Part shown: positions 16,590-24,898 of the stretch, in pieces | Position numbering within the stretch: the stretch's first letter is position 1 | Layout of the letters: each line of letters starts with the position of its first letter | From: Paraburkholderia silvatlantica | GTDB taxonomy: Bacteria; Pseudomonadota; Gammaproteobacteria; Burkholderiales; Burkholderiaceae | Assembly: GCF_003096715.1 (NCBI RefSeq) | Contig: NZ_QEOL01000005.1 | Span: 310,001 to 374,000, forward strand | Direction of reading: 5' to 3' | Length of the DNA stretch: 64,000 bases | Made by a program: the position numbers and the translations under genes | Notes under the pieces: model-generated | Seen by the model: only the letters and a program-made list of their open reading frames with translations | What the model was told of the DNA's origin: nothing | The model's database searches: none

Positions 16590-16647
16590 ATGACGGATCT
16601 AGCTCTGGCTGGAGCGAAGCCGAACTCCTCATTCGGTGATCCGTCAT
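16590..16647. other. Long imperfect hairpin element
   Basis: A 10-base perfect inverted repeat (ATGACGGATC and GATCCGTCAT) encloses 38 bases that can form smaller helices (GGCT/AGCC, and CCGAA/TTCGG). The fold is compact like an RNA element or an extragenic palindrome. It lies about 170 bases upstream of yigZ. Confidence 0.4.
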
Positions 16648-16704
16648 AGCTCGTTCTCTCGCGGCGCCGCTCCGGCAGACGCGATTCTCCAAAGCGCAGA
16701 AGCC

Positions 16705-16740
16705 AAAAAAATCCCCGGCCGGACTGTGTCACGACCGGGG
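16705..16740 (-). terminator. Leftward intrinsic terminator
   Basis: Read leftwards, a CCCCGG...CCGGGG hairpin is followed by A and seven T residues. No leftward gene ends here; the nearest upstream gene already has its own terminator at 17135-17171. This points to a short transcript ending here, or a leader of yigZ. Confidence 0.6.
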
Positions 16741-16775
16741 GTCACAAGGCTCGCCTGTTCTCAAGAGGCAATTGC

Positions 16776-16804
16776 ACCTTACGTCCGCAAAATTGCGTTC
16801 GCAA
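16776..16804 (-). promoter_or_regulatory. Candidate sigma-70 promoter for a short leftward RNA
   Basis: Read leftwards, TTGCGA (16804-16799) is followed at exactly 17 bases by TAAGGT (16781-16776). Transcription from it would reach the terminator at 16705 after about 65 nucleotides. The boxes match the consensus only in part, so this is a candidate. Confidence 0.4.
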
Positions 16805-16864
16805 TCGGAAAAAAAACCTGGTGCGCCTCGTCCTGCCGCCCGAAGGGCGCGTTCCCATCCGCGC

Positions 16865-16891
16865 AAAAAAAAACCGGCCATCTCTGGCCGG
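16865..16891 (-). terminator. Second leftward intrinsic terminator
   Basis: Read leftwards, CCGGCCA-GAGA-TGGCCGG is followed by nine T residues, a strong terminator. It lies 250 bases beyond the preceding leftward terminator at 17135-17171, with no gene between. A weak promoter pair (TTGCCG at 16965, TAACGT at 16942, 17-base spacing) would give an RNA of about 70 nucleotides. Confidence 0.7.
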
Positions 16892-17134
16892 GCAATGAGA
16901 ATACACCGTGCGCTCCGGGGAACGAAACGCCCATTAACGTTACCCGCGGGCCGGGCGGCCGGCAACACTTGCGCATTACCTGCAATTACTGACGTCTGCC
17001 TTTCCGGCCGCGCCCGGCGCGTGGCGCGGCAGGCTGGATCCGCCGCGCGGCGGGCATTGCGGCCGAATCGATTCGCATGTCGAACGATATTTGCGCGCCC
17101 GCACGCGCACGCCGAAGTAAGGAGCCGAAATGCG

Positions 17135-17171
17135 CCGAGGCCGGTCTCCATTGGGGGAAGACCGGCCTCGG
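17135..17171 (-). terminator. Terminator-like hairpin of the small secreted protein gene
   Basis: A 13-base perfect stem (CCGAGGCCGGTCT/AGACCGGCCTCGG) with an 11-base loop begins 22 bases after the stop of the leftward gene at 17194. The T-run on the leftward side is poor. Confidence 0.6.
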
Positions 17172-17193
17172 TGTGCCGCTTCAGGTGCCTCGA

Positions 17194-17508
17194 TCAATAA
17201 CGGGGGGGCGGCGGACGACGGTCGTCGTCGCGGTAGCGCGGGGGACCCGGATCGTGCGGGTGACGGTGCATCCACTCGTCGTGGTCCCAATAGCGGTGGC
17301 CGTCGTAGTAACGGTTCTCGTGCCAGCCGATCGAGATGTGCGCGTCCACCGGCATCATGTGCGGTTGCCCGTATTGCGGCGCCGATTCGGCACGCAGCCC
17401 ATACGGTGCGGATTGGGCGAAGGCGCTCGATGCGCCCATCAATGCGCCGCCGGCGATCAGTGCCGCGGCGATAGCGCGGGCGGGGGTCTTCCAGCTCTTC
17501 GAATTCAT
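17194..17508 (-). CDS. Small secreted Tyr/His/Pro-rich protein
   Basis: A 104-residue protein with a clear signal peptide (basic MNSKSWKTPARAIAAALIAG, cleavage after SSAFAQ). The mature 70 residues are rich in Tyr, His, Asp and Pro (GWHENRYYDGHRYWDHDEWM, DRRPPPPRY) and contain no cysteine. Similar short histidine/aspartate-rich periplasmic proteins occur in Burkholderiales, some predicted to bind metal, but I recognise no named family. An AGGAGGTAAC ribosome binding site lies directly upstream. The gene is monocistronic with its own terminator. Confidence 0.72.
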   Translation of the reverse strand: MNSKSWKTPARAIAAALIAGGALMGASSAFAQSAPYGLRAESAPQYGQPHMMPVDAHISIGWHENRYYDGHRYWDHDEWMHRHPHDPGPPRYRDDDRRPPPPRY

Positions 17509-17819
17509 GAGTTACCTCCTCTTTGGTTGCGTCGTCAGTCACGCGGCATCGGAATGCCTTTGTGTTGCGACCACGGTTCAAAGCTTATCGGCCCGAAGCG
17601 GAGGAAAACGTGACCACTTGTAAGCTTTCGTTTCATACGATTCTTCATGCAAGGACGTCCGATCTGACAGTTGGCCCTTGATGCAGAAAGGAATGAGTGC
17701 CGCACCTGACAATCGGCAGCAAGCCATAGGGGGGCGGGTTGTCAACTGACGTTACACTCGGGCGGCGCGGGCCGCCCGAATGCGTCACTTGTACTGGCCA
17801 GCGGGTCCCGATGTCGTTC
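17509..17819. other. Intergenic stretch with a GC hairpin
   Basis: No gene is seen. The left half must hold the leftward promoter of the secreted protein gene. At 17758-17779 a 9-base stem TCGGGCGGC/GCCGCCCGA with a 4-base loop lies just after the end of the leftward acyl-CoA synthetase gene and could help terminate it, though it has no T-run. Confidence 0.5.
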
Positions 17820-19490
17820 TTACCGCGGCGTTTTCGGTGCGGGCGGTGCGCCCGCCACGTCGATCGCGCTTTGCGAACCTAGTTGCGCGCGCAACTCATA
17901 TTTCTGGATCTTGCCCGTGGCCGTGCGCGGCAGTTCGCCGAATCGCACGACGCGCGGCACCTTGAAGTGCGCAAGAAAGAGGCGGCAGTGCGCGATGATG
18001 TCCTCGGCCGTGGCGCTCGCGCCTGGCCGCAGTTCGACGAACGCGCAAGGCACTTCGCCCCACTTCGGGTCGGGCATCGCCACGACGGCGGCGAGCGCGA
18101 CGGCCGGATGGCGATACAGCGTGTCTTCCACCTCGATGCTCGAAATGTTCTCGCCGCCCGAGATGATGATGTCCTTGCTGCGGTCGGTAATGCGCACGTA
18201 GCCGTCGGGCGTCATCACGCCGAGGTCGCCCGTGTGGAACCAGCCGCCGCGGAACGCCTCTTCGGTGGCACGCTCGTTCTTCAGATAGCCCTTCATGCAG
18301 ATGTTGCCGCGGAACATGATCTCGCCGAGCGTTTCGCCGTCGGCAGGCACGGGTTCCATCGTCTGTGCATGGCGCACGCTCACGCCGCTCTGCAGGTGGT
18401 AGCGCACGCCCTGGCGCGCGGCGAGGCGCGCCTGCTCCTCATCGGGGAGCGTCTGCCAGCGCGCCTGCACCGCACACACGGCAGCGGGACCGTACACCTC
18501 GGTCAGACCATAGACATGCGTGAGTTCGATGCCGATTGCCTTCATCTTCGCGATCACGGCCGGCGCGGGCGGCGCACCGGCCACCATCGTGTGCACCGTG
18601 TGAGCGATGCCTTCGCGATACTCCGCGGGGGCGTCGGCGAGCGCGCCCTGCACGATGGGCGCGCCGCAATAGTGCGTGACGCGCTCGCTGCGAATGAGGT
18701 CGAACACGAGCTTCGCGTCGAACTTGCGCAGGCACACGTTCACGCCCGCGCGCGCGGCGACCGTCCAGGCAAAACACCAGCCGTTGCAGTGAAAGAGCGG
18801 CAGCGTCCAGAGGTACACGGCGTGCTTGGGCATGTCCCATTCGAGGATGTTGCTCACCGCGTTGAGGTACGCGCCGCGATGGTGATAGACCACGCCCTTG
18901 GGGTCGCCCGTCGTGCCCGAGGTGTAGTTCAGCGCGATGGCGTCCCATTCGTCGCGCGGCGGCTCCCAGGTGAACTCCGGATCGCCTTGTTCGAGGAATG
19001 CCTCGTAGTCGGTGGCGCGCGGGAAGGACTCGGGGTCGGCGGCCGCGACGTCGGCCACGCTGATGATCTTGAGATTGGGAAATTCGAGCGCCGCGCGCTG
19101 CGCGAGCGCCGCGAATTCGGTATCGACGATCAACGCCTTCGCTTCGCCGTGGCGCAGCATGAACAGCATGGTTGCGACATCGAGTCGCGTGTTGAGCGTG
19201 TTGAGCACCGCGCCGAGCATGGGTACGCCGAAGTGCGCCTCGACCATCGCGGGGATGTTGGGCAGCAGCGCCGCCACTGTGTCGCCGCGGCCGATGCCCG
19301 CCTGCGCGAGCGCGCTCGCAAGCCGCCGCGTGCGCGCGTAGGTTTCGCGCCAGTTGCGCCGGACCTCGCCGTGGACGACGGCCAGGCGGTCGCCATAGAC
19401 TTCGGCGGCGCGGGCGATGAAATCGACCGGCGTGAGCGGCACATAATTGGCTTCGCGTTGCGCGAGCCCTTCTTCGTAGGGGTGCAGCAT
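17820..19490 (-). CDS. AMP-dependent acyl-CoA synthetase
   Basis: A 556-residue ANL-superfamily enzyme that activates a carboxylic acid with ATP and CoA. Motifs in order are the P-loop LNYTSGTTGDPKGVVYHHRG (near 186), LPLFHCNGWCFAW, VYGLTEVYGPA, the GGWFHTGDLGVMTPDGYVRI and RSKDIIISGGENISSIEVED core, and the C-terminal lysine in RTATGKIQKYELR. The sequence resembles medium-chain fatty acid and 3-methylmercaptopropionate ligases (AlkK/DmdB-like); the true substrate is unknown. It is divergent from a Crp/Fnr-type regulator that may control it. Confidence 0.88.
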   Translation of the reverse strand: MLHPYEEGLAQREANYVPLTPVDFIARAAEVYGDRLAVVHGEVRRNWRETYARTRRLASALAQAGIGRGDTVAALLPNIPAMVEAHFGVPMLGAVLNTLNTRLDVATMLFMLRHGEAKALIVDTEFAALAQRAALEFPNLKIISVADVAAADPESFPRATDYEAFLEQGDPEFTWEPPRDEWDAIALNYTSGTTGDPKGVVYHHRGAYLNAVSNILEWDMPKHAVYLWTLPLFHCNGWCFAWTVAARAGVNVCLRKFDAKLVFDLIRSERVTHYCGAPIVQGALADAPAEYREGIAHTVHTMVAGAPPAPAVIAKMKAIGIELTHVYGLTEVYGPAAVCAVQARWQTLPDEEQARLAARQGVRYHLQSGVSVRHAQTMEPVPADGETLGEIMFRGNICMKGYLKNERATEEAFRGGWFHTGDLGVMTPDGYVRITDRSKDIIISGGENISSIEVEDTLYRHPAVALAAVVAMPDPKWGEVPCAFVELRPGASATAEDIIAHCRLFLAHFKVPRVVRFGELPRTATGKIQKYELRAQLGSQSAIDVAGAPPAPKTPR

Positions 19491-19648
19491 GGCGGTGTCT
19501 CCGAACGGTTATTGGTTTGTCGATATGATTCGCGCTAACGTAGCAGGGCCGCGCGCGCCAGTCTGTCGCCGGCGCGACAGAGCGGGCCGCGCCGCACGGT
19601 CCGCCCGGCAAGATCGACCCGAAGATTGACCTAACCCAGGAAAGCGCG

Positions 19649-20416
19649 ATGTCGCAATCCATTATGCCCCCGGACGGAACCCCGCCCGCCCGCGATTCAT
19701 GGCGCGAAGGCGAGCGCATCGACGCCGCGAGCGCCGCGCGTCTGGCTGCGCTGTTCGAGCGCTGCGCGTGGTTCCGCGCGCTTGCACCCGAGCATCGCGA
19801 GTGGGTGCTGGCGTCGTCGCATGCGCAGGGCTATGCGGCGGGCGCGATCGTCGCCGCGCGCGAAGCGCCCTCGGACTGGTGGCTCGGCGTGAGTTCCGGG
19901 CTCGTGAAGCTGGCGATCTTCAATGCTTCGGGGCGCGGCTGCACGTTTTCGGGCGTGCCGCATGGCGGCTGGTTCGGCGAGGGGAGCGTGATCAAGCGCG
20001 AGCCGCGCAAGTACGACGTGATCGCGCTGCAGCCCTCGCTCGTCATGGCCGTCGCCACCGGGACGTTCCACCGGCTCATGGACTGCAGCCTGCCGTTCAA
20101 CCGCTTCGTGATCCACCAGCTCAACAACCGCATGGGCGAATTCATCGCGTTGATCCAGAACAGCCGCTTGCTCGGCGTCGATGCGCGCGTCGCGCAGTCG
20201 CTCGCGCAGATGTTCAACCCCGATCTTTACCCCGAGACGGGGCGTGCGCTCGACATCTCGCAGGAGGAGATCGGCATGCTGGCGGGCGCGTCGCGTCAAC
20301 GGATCAACCAGGCCCTGCAGACGCTCGAGAGCCAGGGGCTCGTCGCGCTCTCGTATAACCGCGTGGATGTCGTCGATCTCGACGGGCTGCGCGCGTTTGG
20401 CCGCGACCAGATCTGA
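19649..20416 (+). CDS. Crp/Fnr-family transcriptional regulator
   Basis: A 255-residue regulator with a cyclic-nucleotide-binding-fold domain at about 35-155 (FRALAPEHREWVLAS, GGWFGEGSVIKRE) and a C-terminal winged HTH (LDISQEEIGMLAGASRQRIN, then QALQTLESQGLVALSYNRVD). No FNR-type cysteine cluster is present, so it probably does not sense oxygen through an iron-sulfur cluster. An N-terminal extension of about 30 residues precedes the sensor. It is divergent from the acyl-CoA synthetase gene across 158 bases, suggesting local control. Confidence 0.85.
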   Translation: MSQSIMPPDGTPPARDSWREGERIDAASAARLAALFERCAWFRALAPEHREWVLASSHAQGYAAGAIVAAREAPSDWWLGVSSGLVKLAIFNASGRGCTFSGVPHGGWFGEGSVIKREPRKYDVIALQPSLVMAVATGTFHRLMDCSLPFNRFVIHQLNNRMGEFIALIQNSRLLGVDARVAQSLAQMFNPDLYPETGRALDISQEEIGMLAGASRQRINQALQTLESQGLVALSYNRVDVVDLDGLRAFGRDQI

Positions 20417-20532
20417 GGATCGCAGAACTCGTTATCAATCTTGCGAGGAATGGAAGACTGTCTCCCTCGCCAGCCGGTTTTTACGCGTGGCCGCGCTGCG
20501 TAGACTCTGCTCGTCGAATTCATACGGAGAGC

Positions 20533-20919
20533 ATGGTGAAAAACGCAATGCTGCGCGCAGCACTGGTTGCGATGATGGCGATCGTTCCGGCGCTGTCGTT
20601 TGCCCAATCCAGCAGCACGCATAACGGCCCGGTGACGCGCGCCCAGGTGCTTCAGGAATTGATCGATCTGGAGTCGGTGGGCTACCGCCCGGCTTCGGCG
20701 AACGACGCCACGTATCCGGAAGATGTGCAGAGCGCCATGCGCCGGCTTGCCGAAAAGCGCGCCAACGAAGCGCGTCTGGCACAGGAGCAGATCGCGCAAT
20801 CGGGCTACGGTGCACCGCCTGCGCCCAATGCAGAAGCGAGCGCGCCAGCCGCCGTGTCCGGCAGCGAGCCGCCGCCCGGTCATTGCCACACTGATCGCCA
20901 CGCTGATTGCCAGCATTGA
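20533..20919 (+). CDS. DUF4148 exported protein with unusual Cys/His tail
   Basis: A 128-residue protein with a signal peptide (MLRAALVAMMAIVPALSFAQ) and the DUF4148 core: GPVTRAQVLQELIDLESVGY followed by ATYPEDVQSAMRRLAEKRAN. DUF4148 proteins are abundant small periplasmic proteins in Burkholderia with unknown role. The ending is odd: instead of the usual alanine/proline-rich end it reads PPPGHCHTDRHADCQH, encoded by near-perfect 12-base tandem repeats at 20882-20917. These may have replaced the original C-terminus. The stop lies nine bases before the convergent penicillin-binding protein gene. Confidence 0.82.
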   Translation: MVKNAMLRAALVAMMAIVPALSFAQSSSTHNGPVTRAQVLQELIDLESVGYRPASANDATYPEDVQSAMRRLAEKRANEARLAQEQIAQSGYGAPPAPNAEASAPAAVSGSEPPPGHCHTDRHADCQH

Positions 20920-20927
20920 TTGCGGCG

Positions 20928-22712
20928 CTAACCGCGCCCTGAGCCGGCTTGGGTGCCGCTCGCACCCCTGGCGCTTTCGGGCCCGGCCGCGACATCGGGC
21001 GGCACGCCGAGCAACTGGAGCGTGCCCGCCGTCACACCCGAAAACACCGGCCCCGCGACCGTGCCGCCGTAGAACGCCTTGCCCGCCGGATCGTCGATCA
21101 TGACCGCGACGATCACGCGCGGCGCGCTCATCGGCGCCATGCCGACGAACAGCGCCCGATAGCGGTTCTTCGCGTAGCCCGCGCCGATCTGCTTGCGTGC
21201 GGTGCCGGTCTTGCCGCCCACCCGATAGCCGTCCACATTGGCGGCGCGCCCCGTGCCGCCGTCGCTCGTCGCCATTTCCAGCATCTTGCGCATGGCGGCG
21301 GCGGTGGCCGGCGTCGTGACCGCGCGCGCCGCCGGCGCGGCGGCACCGCCCGCGCCGCCCGACGCATCGCGCAGGAGGGTGGCCGGGTGCAGCGTGCCGT
21401 CGCCGGCGTAGGCCGTGTAGATCTGCGCCATCTGCAAAAGCGAAGCGGACAGGCCGTAGCCATATGCCATCGTCGCCTGCTCGATGGGGCGCCAGCGCGC
21501 CCACGGCCGCACGCGGCCAGGCGCCGCGCCCGGGAACGTGACGCCGGGCCGCTGCCCGAGCCCGTACTCCTGATACTTGTCCCAGATCGTTTGCGCGGGA
21601 AGATTCAGCGCGAGCTTGGCGAGCGCGATGTTGCTCGACTTCTGGATCGCCTCCGCCACCGTCATGCGGCCGTGATTCGAGGTGTCGTGGATCGTCGCGG
21701 GGCCGATGCGGTACGTGCCCGGCGCAGTGTCGATGAGGGTGTTCGCATTGACCTTGTGCAGGTCCATTGCCAGTGAAACGACCACGGGCTTGATGGTCGA
21801 GCCGGGCTCGAACGTGTCGACCACGGCGCGGTTGCGCAACTGCTTGCCCGTGAGCCGCGCGCGGTCGTTCGGGTCGAACGACGGCCAGTTCGCGAGCGCG
21901 AGGATGTCGCCATTCTGCGCGTCGAGCACGACGACGCTGCCTGCTTGCGCGTGATGCTTCGCGACGGCGGCCTTGAGCTGGGTGTACGCGAGCTGCTGCA
22001 CGCGGCGGTCGATGGTGAGCTGCACGGTGTCGCCGTTGCGCGGCTGCACGCGCTCGCTCGGCTCGGAAACGACACGCCCGAGCCGGTCGCGGATCACCTC
22101 GCGCTGGCCCGGCGTGCCGCGCAGGCGCGCGTTCGCGGCAAGCTCCACGCCTTCCTGGCCGGCGTCTTCGATGTCGGTGAAGCCCACCACGTGCGCGGCC
22201 GATTCGCCTTCGGGGTAATAGCGCTTCGAGTCGGCGATCAGGGTGATGCCGCCCATGCCCGTCTCGTCGATGTGCGCGGCGGTCTCGGCGTCCACCTGGC
22301 GCTTGAGCAGCACGAAGGAGCGCTCGCCGGCAACGCGCCGTTCGAGTTCCGCGAGCGGCATGTCGAGCAGTCGCGCGAGCGGCGCGTGCGCGGCGGTGTC
22401 GAGGAGCCGCGGATTCGCCCAGACTTCGAAAGTCGCGAGGCTCACGGCCAGCAGCGCGCCGTTGCGGTCGACGATGCGCCCGCGCATGGCGTCGAGTTCC
22501 AGCGTGCGCTGGTAGCGCTTTTGGCCCTGCTTCACGTAAAAGCCGTGATTGGCGACCTGAATCCAGAACGCGCGCCCGGCCAGCGCCGCAAAAGCCGCGA
22601 AGGTGATGAACACGATGAACTTCGAGCGCCACGCGGGCAGGCGCGGCGCAAGCATCGGGTGACGGGTCGCGGCTGCGTGCGGATCGCGCGGCGGTTTCCT
22701 GGAACGGATCAT
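20928..22712 (-). CDS. FtsI/PBP2-type peptidoglycan D,D-transpeptidase (orphan class B PBP)
   Basis: A 594-residue class B penicillin-binding protein. It has a membrane anchor near residues 31-50, an N-terminal PBP dimerisation region beginning at MRGRIVDRNGALLAVS, and a transpeptidase domain with all catalytic motifs: STIK (S305, K308), SSN (359-361) and KTG (501-503). It would cross-link septal or elongation peptidoglycan and be a beta-lactam target. It lies outside any dcw cluster: no ftsL, murE or mraW is near, so it is likely a second FtsI-like paralogue. The ATG at 22712 was chosen over a longer upstream frame. Confidence 0.88.
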   Translation of the reverse strand: MIRSRKPPRDPHAAATRHPMLAPRLPAWRSKFIVFITFAAFAALAGRAFWIQVANHGFYVKQGQKRYQRTLELDAMRGRIVDRNGALLAVSLATFEVWANPRLLDTAAHAPLARLLDMPLAELERRVAGERSFVLLKRQVDAETAAHIDETGMGGITLIADSKRYYPEGESAAHVVGFTDIEDAGQEGVELAANARLRGTPGQREVIRDRLGRVVSEPSERVQPRNGDTVQLTIDRRVQQLAYTQLKAAVAKHHAQAGSVVVLDAQNGDILALANWPSFDPNDRARLTGKQLRNRAVVDTFEPGSTIKPVVVSLAMDLHKVNANTLIDTAPGTYRIGPATIHDTSNHGRMTVAEAIQKSSNIALAKLALNLPAQTIWDKYQEYGLGQRPGVTFPGAAPGRVRPWARWRPIEQATMAYGYGLSASLLQMAQIYTAYAGDGTLHPATLLRDASGGAGGAAAPAARAVTTPATAAAMRKMLEMATSDGGTGRAANVDGYRVGGKTGTARKQIGAGYAKNRYRALFVGMAPMSAPRVIVAVMIDDPAGKAFYGGTVAGPVFSGVTAGTLQLLGVPPDVAAGPESARGASGTQAGSGRG

Positions 22713-22931
22713 CGGCAAGGCGGGGTGGCGGGCAGAGTCACATTGTAAACATGATGTAATTGAATTGAAATGATCGGTGCGCACGGCCGCGACGCAACTG
22801 GGCGCGCGTTGCATGCCGTCATGCGGCGCGGGCGGCGCAGGGGAGAGAAGGAAGCGCAAAGCGAGCCGGGCCGCGAATGCGGCCCGGCGGGAAGACGCGC
22901 AAACCGGCGTCGAGCCGGTGTGGCAACAGCG

Positions 22932-24488
22932 TTACGCGTGTGCGGGCAAGCGGAAGCTCGCGATCGCCTCGCGCAGCACGCTCACCTGGTCCTTGAGCGA
23001 ATGGGCGGCGGCGGCGGCCTCTTCCACGAGTGCCGCGTTCTGCTGCGTCACCTGGTCCATCTCGCCCACGGCGCGGTTGACCTGCTCGATGCCGGCGCTC
23101 TGCTCGCGCGAAGCGTTGCTGATCTCTTCGAGGATCTCGTGGACGCGCCGCACCGACTGCACGATCTCGGTCATCGTCGAGCCCGCGTTGGTCACGAGAT
23201 GCTGGCCTTCGGTCACGGTGCCGGTCGACTTTTCGATCAGCGCCTTGATTTCCTTGGCGGCGGTGGCGGAGCGTTGCGCGAGGCTGCGCACTTCGGCGGC
23301 CACCACCGCGAAGCCGCGGCCCTGTTCGCCCGCGCGCGCCGCTTCGACGGCCGCGTTCAGTGCGAGGATGTTGGTCTGGAACGCAATGCCGTCGATCACG
23401 CCGATGATGTCGCCGATCTGCTGCGAGCTCGTCGTGATGTCGCCCATCGTGCGCACCACGTCGTCGACTACGGCGCTGCCGCGCGTCGCGACGTCGGCGG
23501 CCTGACTCGCGAGCGATGCCGCATGCTGGGCGCTATCCGCGTTCTGGCGCACGTTCGCCGTCATCTGATCCATGCTCGACGCGGTCTGCACGAGCGCCGC
23601 CGCCTGTTCCTCGGTGCGTTGCGAGAGATCCGTGTTGCCCGCCGCAATCTCGTTCGCGCCCACGTTGATGTTTTCGGCGCCGCTGCGCACGCGCGAGACG
23701 GTTTGCACGAGCGCCGTCTGCATCGTCGCGAGCGCGCGCATCAGGCTGGTCTCGTTCGTGCCCTGCACCTGCAGGTGCAAGGTGAGGTCGCCCTCGGCGA
23801 TGCGGTTGGCGGCGTCCACCGCGCCTTCCAGCTCGCCGCCGATACTGCGGCGCACGCTGCGCACCACGAGCACCATCACCGCGGTGGCGGCGCCGCCCAG
23901 CAGGAACGTCACGCCGAGCCAGCGCAGCAGGCTGTCGTAGAACTCGGCGCGCACGTCGTCCATGTACATGCCCGTCACGATCACCCAGTCCCACGCCACG
24001 AAGCGGCGGCCGAAGCTCAGCTTGGGTACGGGTTCGCTGTGGCCGGGCTTGGCCCACAGGTAGTCGAGGAAGCCGCCGTTCGGGCCGCTCGCGGCGCTCA
24101 CGAGCCCGGTGAAGACATGGGTGCCCGCGGGGTCGGTGAAGTCGCTCAGGTTCTTGCCGTCGAGCTCGGGCTTGATCGGATGCATCAGCATGACCGACTG
24201 CGAGTTGTTGACGCTCAGGTAGCCGTCGGCGCCGTAGCGGATCGAGCCGATCACGGCGAGCGCCTGCTTCTGCGCGTCGGCTTCGGGCATGACATTGCGT
24301 TGCGAGAGGCCGTAGTAGTAGCTGGCAATGCTCGTCGCTTCGTCGACGAGCGCGGTGAGCTGCGCGCGCCGTTCGCGGATCATCGACTCGCGGCTTTGCC
24401 AGGCGCCAAAGGCGACGATCAACAGCAGGCCGATCCAGAGGATCGCGATCATCGAGCGGAGCTTCTTGTTGAGGGTCATGGTCTGCAT
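22932..24488 (-). CDS. Methyl-accepting chemotaxis protein with single Cache domain
   Basis: A 518-residue chemoreceptor. A membrane helix near residues 12-30 is followed by a periplasmic sCache_2-type domain (about 35-185; [20 protein letters not shown] is typical), a second membrane helix near 190-210, a HAMP segment and a cytoplasmic signalling domain with the hairpin tip [20 protein letters not shown] and [19 protein letters not shown]. Relatives with this sensor bind small organic acids; the ligand here is unknown. It has no CheR-tethering pentapeptide at the end (FRLPAHA). It is divergent from the phosphonate operon across 410 bases. Confidence 0.92.
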   Translation of the reverse strand: MQTMTLNKKLRSMIAILWIGLLLIVAFGAWQSRESMIRERRAQLTALVDEATSIASYYYGLSQRNVMPEADAQKQALAVIGSIRYGADGYLSVNNSQSVMLMHPIKPELDGKNLSDFTDPAGTHVFTGLVSAASGPNGGFLDYLWAKPGHSEPVPKLSFGRRFVAWDWVIVTGMYMDDVRAEFYDSLLRWLGVTFLLGGAATAVMVLVVRSVRRSIGGELEGAVDAANRIAEGDLTLHLQVQGTNETSLMRALATMQTALVQTVSRVRSGAENINVGANEIAAGNTDLSQRTEEQAAALVQTASSMDQMTANVRQNADSAQHAASLASQAADVATRGSAVVDDVVRTMGDITTSSQQIGDIIGVIDGIAFQTNILALNAAVEAARAGEQGRGFAVVAAEVRSLAQRSATAAKEIKALIEKSTGTVTEGQHLVTNAGSTMTEIVQSVRRVHEILEEISNASREQSAGIEQVNRAVGEMDQVTQQNAALVEEAAAAAHSLKDQVSVLREAIASFRLPAHA

Positions 24489-24741
24489 GGTCGGTCGGGT
24501 ATTTCACAGGGCAGGAGCGGTACGACTGGCGATGCGTTGCCGCCAGACTGTGTTTACGGCCCGCGCAAACGTGCGCGAGACCCAGGGGGAACCCTGCTTA
24601 GGCAGCTTTTCTTCATACAAAACAAGGAGCTTTGACCTCGCTCATATGACGTTTCGCTGAAACACCCGCGAATGGCCGACAAAAGCCACAAATTTCACAG
24701 TAACTCCATGATTTGCCACTCTTTGCGGGGATCGACTGCGG

Positions 24742-24764
24742 ATAGGAATCATTTCCGATATAGT
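24742..24764 (+). promoter_or_regulatory. Candidate promoter/operator of the phosphonate operon
   Basis: ATAGGAATCATTTCC (24742-24756), containing a GGAA/TTCC dyad, lies directly before a -10-like TATAGT (24759-24764). Thirteen of its 15 bases match the centre of the Fur-like palindrome at 30289-30313. A bound repressor would overlap the promoter core. A leader of about 130 bases then runs to the ATG. Apart from this, the 24489-24898 gap shows nothing. Confidence 0.35.
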
Positions 24765-24898
24765 CGCGACTTTGCCCCCCGGCCGGCCTGACTTCGAGGC
24801 CTGCGACGACGCCGGGATGAAGGACCTTTCCCAACGATGCGACGCACGCGGCGAGCGCTTCCGCCGCCGCCCTCATGACGTCCACTGGAGCAACAAGA

